Shown here: positions 25,065 through 35,943 of the stretch, piece after piece
Numbering within the stretch: the first letter of the stretch is position 1
How the letters are laid out: every line of letters starts with the position of its first letter
Origin: Wyeomyia smithii
Taxonomy: Eukaryota; Arthropoda; Insecta; Diptera; Culicidae
DNA length: 64,000 nucleotides
Direction of reading: 5' to 3'
NCBI RefSeq assembly: GCF_029784165.1
Contig: NC_073696.1
Location: forward strand, 264,832,760 to 264,896,759
The notes under the pieces: generated by a model
The model's database searches: none
Told to the model about the DNA's origin: nothing
What the model saw: the letters and a program-made list of their open reading frames with translations, nothing else
Program-made: the position numbers and the translations under genes

Positions 25065-25677
25065 ATGAATGAACGACCTTTTACGGTACAGTTTCCAAAA
25101 AAGCCCGAAATCGGGGATGAGATCATCGTTAAGGGCAAGCTCAAACCTAACGCAAAAGTGTAAGTGACGGTGTGGTGAATTGTCCAACGAAAAGCTCAAT
25201 TTTCTCCCGTGTTATTTTAGATTCTCTGTGAACTTCATTCTCCCGCTGTCGCCCCCATTACGGAAGTCTACGTCTGTTCTGGATTCCTTCGTTACTAGCA
25301 GTAGTAGTAGTAGCACTTGCTGCAGCAACGGCGTGGGCACGGAAAACCAATCTTCACCCTACATTGCTTATCATTTCAAAACCATCTTCAAAGAAGACGG
25401 TTCAAGCGTGGTGGTGCAAAACTGGAAAAACCTCGTCTGGCAGCAGGAAGTTATAGGTCCCAATCTGTGGCTGAAGGATCGAAACCGACCATTTGGATTA
25501 ATTTTCCGATTCCATCACGACACGATACGGGTGTTCGCTGAGCACACGCACCACGCACCGGAATACGAATTCGAGTATCAAGTACCCCTCGAGAGCATAC
25601 GAACCGTACAGTTGTGGGACGACGTCGAGTTCGTGGAAGAAGTGACGTTTCGATTCCGGAATGTTAGGCAACCGTGA
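25065..25677 (+). CDS. Galectin-fold protein 2
   Basis: Exon 1 25065-25159 and exon 2 25221-25677 (donor GTAAGT, acceptor TTATTTTAG), joined through GT|A; 183 residues. Begins MNERPFTVQFPKKPEIGDEI, the first strands of a galectin domain, continuing KPNAKVFSVNF across the splice. A Ser/Cys-rich insert of about 30 residues (from SVLDSFVTSSSSSST) follows. Then IAYHFKTIF, VVVQNWKN, LVWQQE, GLIFRFHHDTIRVFAEH and VQLWDDVEFVEEVTFRF. The VxN and WxxE positions are kept, but HxNxR reads HFKT, so classic galactose binding is doubtful. The exon structure equals that of the galectins at 18807 and 59063. AATAAA at 25739. Start chosen for the domain fit. Confidence 0.85.
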
Positions 25678-25837
25678 AGCGTGGGAGTTCGATTAAAAAC
25701 TAAGTTTACTTTCTACGTACATACTGTCACGATGCATCAATAAACGCCAACGAGACTCGCGCCGGCAAGATGCTAATTGTTGATCTCGCTTCGCTAATTG
25801 TAAACATAAACATGCACCACCAGCTCACCTAAGCGGC

Positions 25838-25873
25838 TATAAATTCCCGCCATCCGGTTTCAGCAGCTCAGTT
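25838..25873 (+). promoter_or_regulatory. TATA box plus arthropod initiator
   Basis: TATAAA at 25838-25843 and TCAGTT at 25868-25873. The A of the initiator is 32 bp after the TATA T, the usual spacing. It lies only about 95 bp past the galectin 2 poly(A) signal, so it probably starts a new plus-strand gene. The first ATG after it (26009) encodes six codons that run into CG|GTAAAC at 26026, which can be a splice donor or simply a short upstream ORF. Confidence 0.5.
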
Positions 25874-26850
25874 TTTTAGGAAATTTTCCCAGCACGGTTA
25901 GTGTTTGTAGCGAATCACGACTCGCACGGAAGTCGCGACCTACCCCAGTCAGTAACGAGTATTAACGTTCTAAGTTTCACCTAAGGAAAAGTACTATATC
26001 CAATAAAGATGCTATCGTTTCTTCGGTAAACGAATAATTCATCAAGTGATTGTGTATTGATTGACTAGCGCCGATTGCATATAGCGGCAGTACATCGTGC
26101 TGTGACGTTCGCTGTCGGCGTCTAGGAGTAGCACACGAACGGGGAATTACCTTTTTCGAGCGTCAGAGTACAGTAAACATCGTGCATTTCTACTGCTAAG
26201 CAGTGCTTATTTTACTAACGATTTTTGATGAGCTGCCGGTTTGTTTCTTGGACGAAAACGCTTTTTCAAGAAGAATAGAAAAAGTAGCGTGCATGGTAGT
26301 CAGCATGATATTACCTTAATTTTATCGAAACACTGAATCGACTTGTATTCCTTTTTAAAAACAAGACAAGAAAAAAGGAACTTATGCTTATCAGTTGTGT
26401 GCCGTCACGTCTGCAGATTTTTTATCGACATCGTGCAGCGGAAAGAGGCCAAAGATAAAAGTATCATCATGCCCCAAATTGCACTTCATTCAATGCGTTT
26501 TCCTTGAAAAGTTTGTACTTTTCTGTTAATATTGATTAGTAGTTTCAATTATTTCGACCGGTGGGGGGCTCTTCAAAATTTAGTTTGATAGTGCCTGTAC
26601 CATATTTTGAGATTGTTTACAATAGGATTAACCGCATTCATTTCACTTTTCGATCACAATTCGATCGAATTGTGATTAAACTTTGTTATATCTGTGTGAT
26701 ACATTATCAGCAGCTCAAACCGAATCTCTATCGCTTTCGATAATTAAAAAACATCCGGTTATAAAACTTGTGAATAAACGGGTTTGTTTTATATATTTTT
26801 CACAATAGATTTTTTTTCATGATTGCCTGTAAACCGATAAAGGAGTACAT
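25870..26850 (+). other. Probable 5' exon region of an unidentified gene, then AT-rich DNA
   Basis: Downstream of the TATA/initiator pair the sequence is of mixed composition to about 26290, then AT-rich. No long coding frame occurs before 27.6 kb. If the promoter is real, the coding exons lie beyond the LTR element or outside the window. The only in-frame clue is ATG at 26009 with a possible donor at 26026. Confidence 0.3.
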
Positions 26851-26858
26851 CAAAGTCA

Positions 26859-27185
26859 GTGGCGTAGCGTGACCGGGTGACACCCGGGGCGGAAAATTTA
26901 AGTGTCACCCCTTTCCTACTGCCAGGTTGCAGTGTGGTATCGTATTGTTATCAAAAATTGAGAGAGTTGGCACGTTCGTTTTCAATTGCACTCATTTTTG
27001 AAAAATTGGTTGAGATTATACTTTTAGGAGCAAATTTATATAACTTTCGAGAGTTTCTCCACGACCATCACCTTATTGATAGTTAATCTCATGAATATTA
27101 CCCTTTGGAAAATGATACGTATGAAAATTTACCTCCTAGAGGGTAATACCCGAGACGGACGGCCCCCACCACCACGCATAGAATT
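26859..27185. mobile_element. Degraded DNA-transposon-like repeat
   Basis: Starts with AGTGGCGTAGCGTGACCGGG and TGACACCCGGGGCGG, a terminal pattern common to insect DNA-transposon repeats. It ends in GGGTAATACCCGAGACGGAC and CCCCCACCACCACGCA, which looks like the degraded other end. No coding sequence inside. Family not assigned; boundaries approximate. Confidence 0.35.
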
Positions 27186-27279
27186 CCGTCTTGGGCTACT
27201 CCTCTTTAGTCGCCACGTACACCTCGTTTTCCTCGAAATCGTCGGTCTCATCCGCCATATGCGTTACACCCTCGTAAAT

Positions 27280-27440
27280 AATAACTCTAAAATGAGTAAC
27301 ATTTGACGCATTTTCGTAAAAAGTGGAACAACTCTTAAATTGAGTAACTCCACAAATACTCAAAACTGAGTAACACTAGGCGTCTTTTAAATGAGTCATT
27401 ATTACTCAAAATTGGAGTACGACATTACTCATTTTTTGGG
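27280..27440. repeat. ACTCA/TGAGT-rich palindromic repeat
   Basis: Multiple TGAGTAAC and ACTCAAAA motifs in both orientations (for example ACTCAAAACTGAGTAA), forming a potential cluster of small hairpins. Similar clusters lie at 40415-40520 and 46050-46165. Probably a dispersed non-coding repeat family; no element ends could be fixed. Confidence 0.4.
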
Positions 27441-27637
27441 TACAGTTCAGTTTCATTACTGGCTAGAAATCCGCCACGTCCAATAAACGACACCACATGT
27501 TCATCAATAATTACCTTGTAATAAAAGTAAACAGTTATAATGCCTTCTGAGGCGCACACAATTAAAAAACATATGTCACAAACTGAAGCACGTGGTCAGC
27601 CCATTGTCATTTTCTCATTGTCATTGTCATTCATCAT

Positions 27638-27830
27638 TGTTCTATTTCGCGATATAAAATATGAAACTACTTTTATATTTACTAATTATGTTTATTCAAC
27701 GATCTGTACCGTGTGAGAACTCGAACTATAATGGCGCCAGAAATCAAGTAAAAGAGAGTTTATGTATTTAGTACAAAGAATAGCAGTATGAGTAGTACAC
27801 ATGAGGGGCACTTCAAAGTAATCAAGAACA
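27638..27830 (-). repeat. 3' LTR of the Mag-like element
   Basis: 193 bp, TG...CA ended, apparently identical to 32327-32519. It follows the purine tract on the minus strand. As the element lies on the minus strand, this is the downstream LTR. Flanked on its outer side by the target duplication ATCAT. Confidence 0.92.
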
Positions 27831-27861
27831 TCTTCCCGTTTCTTAAAAAAAAACAAAAATC

Positions 27862-30440
27862 TCAAAAATCTAACTGATAATCCTTCAGTTTTTCTGGAAC
27901 GCGAATGGTTCTTTTTGGTCTACTACTTGACGACGGTGTAACAAGCCGATTCCGAAGTGTGCTCGTTGTGGGTGGTGTAATCTCAGTTTGAGTAAACAAA
28001 GCAGGCGCTGTCGTTTCAGTCGTGTTGACGTTCGTGTTGCACTCCGTTCCAGTAGAACAACAATCAGCCGTTTGGGTTGCATTATATCGCGAATCATTAT
28101 CCTTCGGTGTTTGGTTTGGCAGCAGTTTCTGATTCCGAATGACCGGTTCAGAGCGGATAGGCAGCGTTTCGGGATCCTTACGTGGCTTGAGATGAACTAA
28201 CGACCGACGGTAGTCCACACCATCTACATTTACAACATATGACCAATCGTTCAGATGACTGGTAACAAAGCCTGGTGTCCAAAGCTTTGTTGTATCGGGT
28301 CTTAATTGGACATGGACTGGCGACCAAACCCGCAACTCCGGTAATGGCTTTGTTTTTTTATCATAGTAGAATTTAGCCTTTTGACGGTTCACTTCTATTG
28401 CAGTCGGTACGTCTTTAACTACCATTGGACGTAGACGATCAACTGTTGACGGTACACCACACCGAGTGGAACGTGCGAAAAATCGTGCGACGGGACTAGA
28501 CCCTACCTTGTTTGGAATATTGCGCCAATGCAACAAAGCGTACAAAAAATCAGTTCCACTTTCTTGGGCCTTCTTCAACAATTGTTTGGCCACTTTCACA
28601 GCAGCCTCCGCTTTACCGTTAGCCCGCTGATTATACGGTGCGGACGTAACAAGCTCAAAGTCCCATTCAGAGGCGAACTTTGTCATCTTATGGTTAACAA
28701 AATTAGTTCCGTTATCACAGACGACACGTTGCGGGACCCCATGGCGGGCAAAATTCTGCTTGCTCGCGATTATCACGGACTCTGGCGTAAGATCCTTCAA
28801 GATGTCCAATTCGAAGAAATCGGAGTAGTGATCAACAGTTATCAAAAAATTGCGCTTGATTCCTCGGTACTCTGCAAAGAATACATCCATCGATGCAAGC
28901 TGAAATGGATAAAGCGGAATTTCATGACTTTGCATAGGAGGATGTGATTGTGAAGCGGCGAATTTTGCACAAATGGGACATTGTTTTATGACTTCCTTGA
29001 TCTGCGAACTCATGCCGGGCCAGAACAAATTTGCTCGTGCCAACTTTAAAGTGGCCTCCATCCCGTTGTGACTTAAGTGACAGCTATCGATAAGATTCCT
29101 TCGAAGAACATGTGGCACTAATATACGATCATTGCGAAAGATAAGGCCGTCTTGCGTGGCAAGTTCGTTACGATAACTGTAATAAATTGTAGCACTATCA
29201 GGTACACGATCGACGGAATCCGGCCAACCGTTACGAATATAACTCATCACCAATTGCATCGATGGGTTTTTTTCTGTTTGCTCAATAATGTCACTTATTT
29301 TACTGTCCGCAACTTTAAGAAAAGCACCTAATTTAACATTTTGCACATCTTCTAGCACTTTGTATATGTTACGCTTCTTATACTCATCAGGTTCCGTTAC
29401 TACAAGGCAAGCTCGCGACAACGCATCGGCTACCACGTTATCCTTTCCAGTCACGAATTCCACGAAAAGATTATATCGTTGGAGGTTCAACAGCATATGC
29501 TGCAATCGGCGTGGGGCGGCTAGCAGTGGTTTACGGAAAATAGCAATTAACGGTTTGTGATCCGTCCGAACTGTTGCTTTTGGATTACCTACAATGAGCT
29601 GATCAAATCGTATGCAGGCAAACAGTATTGCCAGGAGCTCTTTTTCAATTTGAGCATAATTTCTTTCTGTGGACGAGAGAGTTCTTGACGCATAGCCTAC
29701 GACTCCATCCCGCTGAAAAATTGCTACGCCAAGCCCGGTGCTGCTAGCATCACATTCGATTTTTAGCGGTTGCTTAACGTCATAGTAACGAAGGGTGTTA
29801 ATATCACCTACCATCGATTTCACTTTTTCGAACTCAGCTTGCTCCACCGACGTCCATTGCCATGGAACGGACTCCGAAATCAGTCTTCGTAAGCTGTTCA
29901 TGTTAGTGCTGAGATTCCGGATGAATCGGCTAAGATAGTTTACCATGCCAATGAATCGATGAACCTCTTTACGACTTACCGGTGCTGGATAACCACGTAT
30001 AGCAGTAACCTTGTCTTCGTCGGGTTTGAGACCTTGACTCGTGAGCACATGTCCGTAGAATTTAACTGAGCATTCACACAGTTTCAATTTTGATTTATTC
30101 AGTTTCACGTTGTGCTGCTCGAGACGACACAAAAGACTCTTTAAGCATTTGTTGTGGTGAATTAACGCTTCTTCAAGGGTGTCTCCCACGCCGAAAACCA
30201 GCAAATCGTCTGCTATGCATTCGACACCATCGAGTCCTTGGATAACTTCTTGGAGTTTCAACTGAAAAATTTCAGGGGCTGGAGCGATACCGAATGGAAG
30301 ACGAGTCCATCGATATCGACCGAAAGGCGTCCAAAAAGTTGTCAGTTTACTGCTCGGCTCATCGAGCACTACGTGCCAGAAACCTTTTCTGGCATCAATA
30401 GTCGAAAAGACCTTAGCCTTGCCTAGCTCTGGGAGTATCT
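27862..30440 (-). CDS. Mag-like RT (rest), RNase H and integrase
   Basis: Frame continuing pol after the break: LDEILPELGKAKVFSTIDAR (from about 30436) and LPFGIAPAPEIFQLKLQ, catalytic box IADDLLVFG, RNase H with IECDASSTGLGVAIF and TVRTDHKPL, integrase zinc finger (H...H...CPICAKF), and catalytic triad positions in SMDVFFAEYRG, VVCDNGTNFVNHK and NGKAEAAVKVAKQ. The open frame with a Met start is 30369-27862 (835 codons). It lacks its own start in the intact plan, so expression here depends on bypassing the break. Confidence 0.85.
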
Positions 30441-30449
30441 CGTCCAGAG

Positions 30450-32168
30450 TTACAAATTGGGTCTTTTCAAAGCTTTATTCAAAGGCACTGGATCTAAGCA
30501 AATACGAACACCTGAATCTGGTCCACCACGTTGAACAATCACCAGGTTACTTACCCAGTCTGTATGATAGGCCTCTTTGACGATTATTCCGTCGTGCTCA
30601 AGCATTTCTAATTCGTGTTTGAGCTTCTCGCGAACCGCTATGGGAATTCGACGTGGAGGTTGAATTGAAGGTTTTATCGATTTATCCACTTCCAAAGAAA
30701 CTACACCTGGCAGTTTTCCATAACCGGAGAAAAGACCGTGATGATCGTTAATTATTTTCTGAGCTTCGACCCTATAGATGTTCATCAGCTTGTTCGGTGA
30801 ATTCTCGTGATGTTCCAGAAATGATACAGATCGACAAAACTTAACAAATCCTAGTTCACGTGACGCTTTAGCTGATAACAGAGGACGATGATCACCTACC
30901 ACGACCTGTAACACCAAACGGTATTTTCGGTCGAGCCGGCGACATGGGACTTTCACCTGACCCAGCACGTGGATAGGGTTGCCACCAAAACTTTGAAGAC
31001 GGAAGTTGGTTGGTTGTAGTAAGGGGCGAGGATTTCCGGACAGCTTAACGAGATAATCAAAGCCAATGAGACTTGTGTTGGCTCCGGTATCTAGCTCACA
31101 TAGTACTGCGTTCCATTGCTTGGCAAATTTTAGCTCCAACTCTGCTAAGACACTGCCTCCACTGCTGGAATTGTCATATACTTTTCCGATTTCGTATTCT
31201 ACTTCACTCGGTTGCGATGATGCATCACTATCGCAGTCAGATTCCGATCCTTCTGTATCACTCCCTTCTTGCACTTGCTTTACCTTTTTGAATTTTCGAC
31301 TCTTGGGTTTTCCACTCGCTTTACATACTTTCCCAAAGTGATTCTTGCCATGGCAACGATGGCAGCGCTTGCCGATAGCTGGACATACACCTTTCACGAA
31401 CTCATGTCTGTCACCGCAAAACTTACATCTGGGTGTAGACGCTTTTGACTCTCCTTTATCTTTTCGAATTTTGTTTACTTCCGATTGTTTAACCGATACA
31501 CCGAGTTCTACTGCTCTTGCCAAGGCAATTTCTTCAGCCCTACACAAGTCGACTGCTTTCTCAAAGGTAATGTCAGACATGGTTATAAGCTTCGAACGAA
31601 GGTGTGGCCACTTATTAGATGTTACCAACTTGAATGTTGTCAGTTCCGTAGTCAGGTTACCTAACTTGGCTAACCTGGCTAGCATCTTCAACCTAGAGCA
31701 AAAATCATCTGTGGATTCTCCTTGCATTTGCACTGCACTGAAAAAATCTTGACGATCCACATTCACATTTCGTTTTGGTATGACAATTGCTTTGATAGCT
31801 TTCAAGGTCTCTTCCGGATTCACTTTCTGCTCATCTGTTAGCTCGAAATTGAAAAACTTTTTTCGAGCGGATTCACCGATTATGGACAAAAGGAAACTAA
31901 CTTTCTTTGAATTGTCCGTGGCTGGCCACTGCTGCATGCCAATGGCGCTAGCATACTCCTTCCAACTTTTTTCGAAGAAGTCGAAATTCTCGGCCATGTC
32001 TCCCTCAAGCGCTAACGGTGAAGGTAGTGGAACAGGTACTCCAGATGCGCATGGTTGTTGCGGCTGTTGACCTACGTCGTTCCTTCTCGATGTGTGCATT
32101 GATTGCATTAGATCGCGGAGCATCTGGGCTTGGTGCTCCATAAGTTCTCTGAACTGGTTCGGGTCCAT
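30450..32168 (-). CDS. Mag-like Gag, protease and start of reverse transcriptase
   Basis: 572 codons. The N-terminal two thirds are Gag (capsid-like, MDPNQFRELMEHQAQML start), ending in two zinc knuckles: CKFCGDRHEFVKGVC and CHRCHGKNHFGKVC (about residues 247-285). The aspartic protease follows, with active-site LDTGANTSLIG. Next is the RT N-terminus (GYGKLPGVVSLEVDKS, VREKLKHELEMLEHDGI, SNLVIVQR, RICLDPVPLNKALKRP). The frame stops just after that at 30450, in the middle of RT, where relatives continue without a break. Together with 27862-30369 it would form one polyprotein. Confidence 0.85.
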   Translation of the reverse strand: MDPNQFRELMEHQAQMLRDLMQSMHTSRRNDVGQQPQQPCASGVPVPLPSPLALEGDMAENFDFFEKSWKEYASAIGMQQWPATDNSKKVSFLLSIIGESARKKFFNFELTDEQKVNPEETLKAIKAIVIPKRNVNVDRQDFFSAVQMQGESTDDFCSRLKMLARLAKLGNLTTELTTFKLVTSNKWPHLRSKLITMSDITFEKAVDLCRAEEIALARAVELGVSVKQSEVNKIRKDKGESKASTPRCKFCGDRHEFVKGVCPAIGKRCHRCHGKNHFGKVCKASGKPKSRKFKKVKQVQEGSDTEGSESDCDSDASSQPSEVEYEIGKVYDNSSSGGSVLAELELKFAKQWNAVLCELDTGANTSLIGFDYLVKLSGNPRPLLQPTNFRLQSFGGNPIHVLGQVKVPCRRLDRKYRLVLQVVVGDHRPLLSAKASRELGFVKFCRSVSFLEHHENSPNKLMNIYRVEAQKIINDHHGLFSGYGKLPGVVSLEVDKSIKPSIQPPRRIPIAVREKLKHELEMLEHDGIIVKEAYHTDWVSNLVIVQRGGPDSGVRICLDPVPLNKALKRPNL

Positions 32169-32326
32169 TTCGATGAAGACCTCCGAACAATAAAACCGAT
32201 TTTAAAAATGGCTATCACAGCGACGCCCGATCCAACTTTTTCGCTCTGGAGTTTTACTTGTAACTCTCCGCGATTTCAACGATGACGCCGGAAACTTTCA
32301 GAAGCTCACGTCAGCTTCTGACACCA

Positions 32327-32519
32327 TGTTCTATTTCGCGATATAAAATATGAAACTACTTTTATATTTACTAATTATGTTTATTCAACGATCTGTACCG
32401 TGTGAGAACTCGAACTATAATGGCGCCAGAAATCAAGTAAAAGAGAGTTTATGTATTTAGTACAAAGAATAGCAGTATGAGTAGTACACATGAGGGGCAC
32501 TTCAAAGTAATCAAGAACA
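32327..32519 (-). repeat. 5' LTR of the Mag-like element
   Basis: 193 bp, apparently identical to 27638-27830. On the minus strand the primer-binding site TGGTGTCAGAAGC follows directly at 32326. The outer flank ATCAT at 32520-32524 matches the other end. Confidence 0.92.
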
Positions 32520-32699
32520 ATCATTTTCTTGTTTGCCACCGAGTATTGATTGCAGGACTCTGCGCTTGAAGACCCCAAGCTCTTGTCGATCGGCCTCCTT
32601 TTTTTTCCTATAGGAGACTGAACTACTGCGAGCATTGCACAGTGGTCCAATAAGGCAAAAAGTGGTACTTAATTCCATAGCGCCTTTCACCTTCATCTT

Positions 32700-32937
32700 A
32701 GCTCAATAGTGTCTTCGAAACAATTGCTTGTATGAATGATTCGCATTATCGCAAATTATCAAAAATTATAAAAAGTTGATTATAATAAAATAAAAAAAAC
32801 TAATTTTCTTGAATTAAGAGATAGAGGAATGATTTATTCAGGAAACTTTGTTGAACTAATGAAAATCCTTTCTTCATTCGGTGCAAAGTTGTAAAGTATA
32901 TTATATGGAACTTACTTAAAAGTTAGTTATTTGTACT
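32700..32937. repeat. AT-rich dispersed repeat, copy A
   Basis: Contains GAATTAAGAGATAGAGGAATG and GTTAGTTATTTGTACTT. The same ordered phrases recur at 35510-35700 and 35950-36195, so this is one family with at least three copies in 4.5 kb. Copy A ends at the LOA-like LINE. Confidence 0.5.
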
Positions 32938-33456
32938 TTACGAACTAATTTCATTTTTGTCATGTGACTTACATTTTAAGTTTAGTAGAATAAAGGAGAT
33001 AAAATCCTTCCTTGCGGGCATCCTCTTGTTGGTTTTGGCGTTAAAGTTGATCTTCCTAAATTGGCCCTCAATATCAAGAAAAGCTGCCAGTGAGATTTCT
33101 TTAGCGTCAAAAAACTTCTCTAGTTTTGAAACCAACGTGTGGAGTGCTGTTTCAGTTGATTTACCAGCTTGGTAGGCAAACTGGAATTTGCTCAATGGTC
33201 TACTGTTTAAATATGATAATTTGATATGTAGATTGATGATTTTTTCCATCATTTTCAAAATGACAGAAGTTAGACTGATTGGTCTGTATGCTTTGGGACT
33301 TGTCCTGTCACGTTTTCCAGCCTTAGGAATAAATATGACGCGGACTTCCCGCCATTTACTAGGAATGTAGCTTAGTACCATGCTAGCCCTGAACATCTCC
33401 ACCAGAGAGGGGACTAAAATATCCTTGCTTTGTTGTAAAAGCAGGATAAATCCCAT
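32938..33456 (-). pseudogene. LOA-like ORF2, RT middle part
   Basis: Continues RT: LVPSLVEMFRASMVLSYIP, WREVRVIFIPKAGK, PISLTSVILKMMEKII, FQFAYQAGKSTETALHTLV, AAFLDIEG. It then jumps to a segment which in a neighbouring frame reads RGCPQGRILSPL near 33020-32985. No catalytic FADD box follows. Dead copy. Confidence 0.75.
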
Positions 33457-34843
33457 CTGGCCCTGGCGATTTAAAGGGCTTTAAGGAATCCACTGCCCAT
33501 TCAACTCTTGACGTCGTGAATATTACACTGGCTAATTCTTGAGCTTCAACCTTGTCATGAATTGAGCTAGGATGAGCTATATAGAGGTCCTGTGCGTTTA
33601 CAGGAGTCAATTGAATCGAGCCTGGGAAGTGTGTATCCATCATGATACTAAGTGTTTCCTGAGAATCTGTTGTGAACTGACCGTTTTCGTTCTTTAAGCG
33701 GCCAAGTCCGTTAGTGTGATCTTTAGAGAGGGCTTTATGGAGTCTAGCTACAACAGGCAGGTTTTCAACTTGCTCACATGTAAGCTTCCAATCCCTTCTC
33801 TTTGATTTACGGATCTCTCGATTGTATTCTGTTAGACAGCTCTTATACTTTGTCCAATTGCCGGTAGTTTTGGCCTTGTTGAAAAGCCTTCTGGATGAAT
33901 TTCTAAGCCTTTCAAGCTTATTGTTCCACCAAGAAACGTCCTTACTAGAAGTTTTCCGTTTCAACGGGCAACTTTCTTCAAATGCTTCTATTATATTTGT
34001 TGGAACAGACGAAGAAACAGTTTCAAGCTGCTCGGTGGAAGAGATGTTGTGTACTGAAACATAATTCTTGTTTAAAAGTGTGGAATGATAGCTATTCCAA
34101 TTTGTTTTTCTTGGATCCCTGAAACTTTCAGTCACCAGTTCCCCTGAAACGTAGTTAAACAAAATTTGTTTATGATCCGATAATGATTGTTCTTTTGACA
34201 CATGCCAATTCTCAATCATACCAGATAATTTTGAGCTGCAAAGCGTTAGATCAAGAACTTCTTGTCTAATACTGGTAACAAATGTTGGATCATTACTTTG
34301 ATTACAAATGTTTATATTATGTGAAATCAAGTAGTGAAATAAACAATCACCTCTAACATTGATGTTACTGCTACCCCAGACAGTATGGTGGGCATTCGCA
34401 TCACATCCTATGATGAGCTGTTTGTTTTTTAGTTTGCAGTATTGAACAAGCGCGGCAACTTCTTTGGGAGGAATCTCAACGTTATCTCCTGGGAAATAGG
34501 CAGAAGCGACGATGATCTCCGTTATCCCTCGAGTCGTTGGAACCTCCATTTGAATTGCCACGACGTCTCTACTGATGAATTCAGTAACGGGGATAAAAGC
34601 TAAATTTTTCCGTATTAGAATTGCTGCTCTAGGACTAGTTTGTGTACTGTCGTAAATAAGCTTAAAATTTGGTGTAGAAATTCCTTTAACTCTATTGTAG
34701 TTGGACCAAGGCTCTTGAACTAAAGCTACGTCCAGATTTTCACGGGTAAACCTTCTACAAAGAACGCTGCTAGCTCCTTTTGCGTGGTGAAGGTTCACCT
34801 GAATAAACTTTATTTTATTCAGCATTGTCACTTTGATTTCCAT
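33383..34843 (-). pseudogene. LOA-like ORF2, endonuclease and start of RT
   Basis: 486 codons. Endonuclease motifs: FIQVNLHHAKGAS, LVQEPW, IIGCDANAHHTVWGSS, LDLTLCSS, SLSDHKQILF. Linker with WWNNKLERLRNSSRRLFNKA, then RT entry PFKSPGPDGIYPA. The frame is lost right after this; RT continues in another frame from about 33456. Confidence 0.8.
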
Positions 34844-35165
34844 TCTTCAGGGGCTTGAATTTATCCCTCTGATTGGAATGGTTTCCAAATGTATGTGTGC
34901 TTATTCGAATCATATTCCCAGCCGGAGCTTCAGGGCTTTTTGATCGACCAGCAGCGTTTGCCGGTTTTCCAGAGTCTAACGATGGGCGTGAGTTACCCCT
35001 TTGGACCAGAATGGGACCAATATTGTTTGACCCTGAGTTCTGTTTACCATAGGCATCATTAGTGCCCTTGGTATTGTCCTCTGGGATTGTACAATTGGTG
35101 TTTCCGAACTGTCCAAAGTTGCGATTCCACCTTTCGCCGTAGACTTTAGTACTGGATTTACCTGA

Positions 35166-35836
35166 GGTTATGATATATTTTTTGAATATTATCTGTCCAA
35201 AACTAGTAAATTTTTGGCATCAAATAAAAGTTAGTATATTTGCAAAGAAAATTTTTATACAACAGTTAACCATATTAGTTAAGATCGTTTTATTAATTTT
35301 CATCATGCAATTAAATTTATTAATTAAATGTGTAATATAAGTAATATGGTTATCCAGTAAGCAAAATCGTAACACTGCTTGAATAGCGAGATCGTATGAA
35401 AGATATGGTTTGGACGAGGGAAAATTTTTTCTAAGCCTAAAAAGTCACACCTTCTATTCCCGTTCATTTTCGCATCCTCGCAAAACTGCATACATTGCCC
35501 GTTTTACTAAACTTAGTTATTTGTACCTAACTTTTGTAAGTGGCATTCAACACGAAAATGTTCGAAGGAACTGTTAGGGTATACAAAACACACATTTTTG
35601 CCAAAGTCTATACATGTTTAGGGCTTTTCCTTACAAAGTTATATAATTTGTTGGCTTATTCTTTCGATAACTTCAAGAACGTATAGGTTAAAAAGGGGCA
35701 AGTAAAATCATGATGTCATTACTTTTCCTTGGAATGAAGCTGAACTACTATAAATTCTTATAGGTTTAATTTGTCCCAAACCATCCATATTACAGTACAG
35801 CGGGCATATTTTGCAGTAGGTTTTTATATATTAAAA
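35166..35836. repeat. AT-rich repeat region, copy B
   Basis: No gene. 35510-35700 repeats the phrase order of copy C: TTAGTTATTTGTACCTAACTT, then ACAAAACACACATTTTTGCC, then TCCTTACAAAGTTATA. The remainder is AT-rich and unassigned. Confidence 0.45.
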
Positions 35837-35943
35837 ATACACTAAGGTCGCTATTTACGCGGGTTTTTTTACGCGGATTCCGGAATTTACGCGTTTTTTT
35901 TCCGCGGCACGTATCCCCCGCGTAGACAGCGACTTTTGTGTAC
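35837..35943. mobile_element. 107 bp hairpin MITE
   Basis: Ends form an imperfect inverted repeat of about 25 bp: ATACACTAAGGTCGCTATTT on the left against GTACACAAAAGTCGCTGTCT on the reversed right. The middle is rich in ACGCGG/CGCGTA and T runs. Such compact units are typical non-autonomous DNA elements; no transposase relation can be shown. Confidence 0.5.

Larger units (their letters stand above)
27638..32519 (-). mobile_element. Mag-like Ty3/Gypsy LTR retrotransposon with paired LTRs
   Basis: 4,882 bp with two 193 bp LTRs (27638-27830, 32327-32519) that look identical and run TGTT...AACA. ATCAT borders both ends (27633-27637 and 32520-32524), a 5 bp target duplication. Read on the minus strand, the 5' LTR is followed by a primer-binding site (TGGTGTCAGAAGC, from 32326), gag-protease-RT start (32168-30450), a frame break, and RT-RNase H-integrase (to 27862). 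A purine tract AAGAAACGGGAAGA precedes the 3' LTR. The paired zinc knuckles and pol sequence suggest the Mag lineage. Identical LTRs imply recent insertion even though pol is broken. Confidence 0.92.
32938..35165 (-). mobile_element. LOA-like LINE, truncated at the 3' end
   Basis: Minus strand: an ORF1 tail (about 35165-34850), then ORF2 from 34843 with an APE endonuclease and RT start, then a frame break near 33450 and RT to about 32985. It stops just after GCPQGRILSPL, so the catalytic FADD box and everything after it are missing. RT sequence between FLDIEG and that block is also deleted. LINEs usually lose their 5' end; a 3' loss points to later deletion or rearrangement. The LOA assignment rests on the FLDIEG and RGCPQG style. 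Confidence 0.7.
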
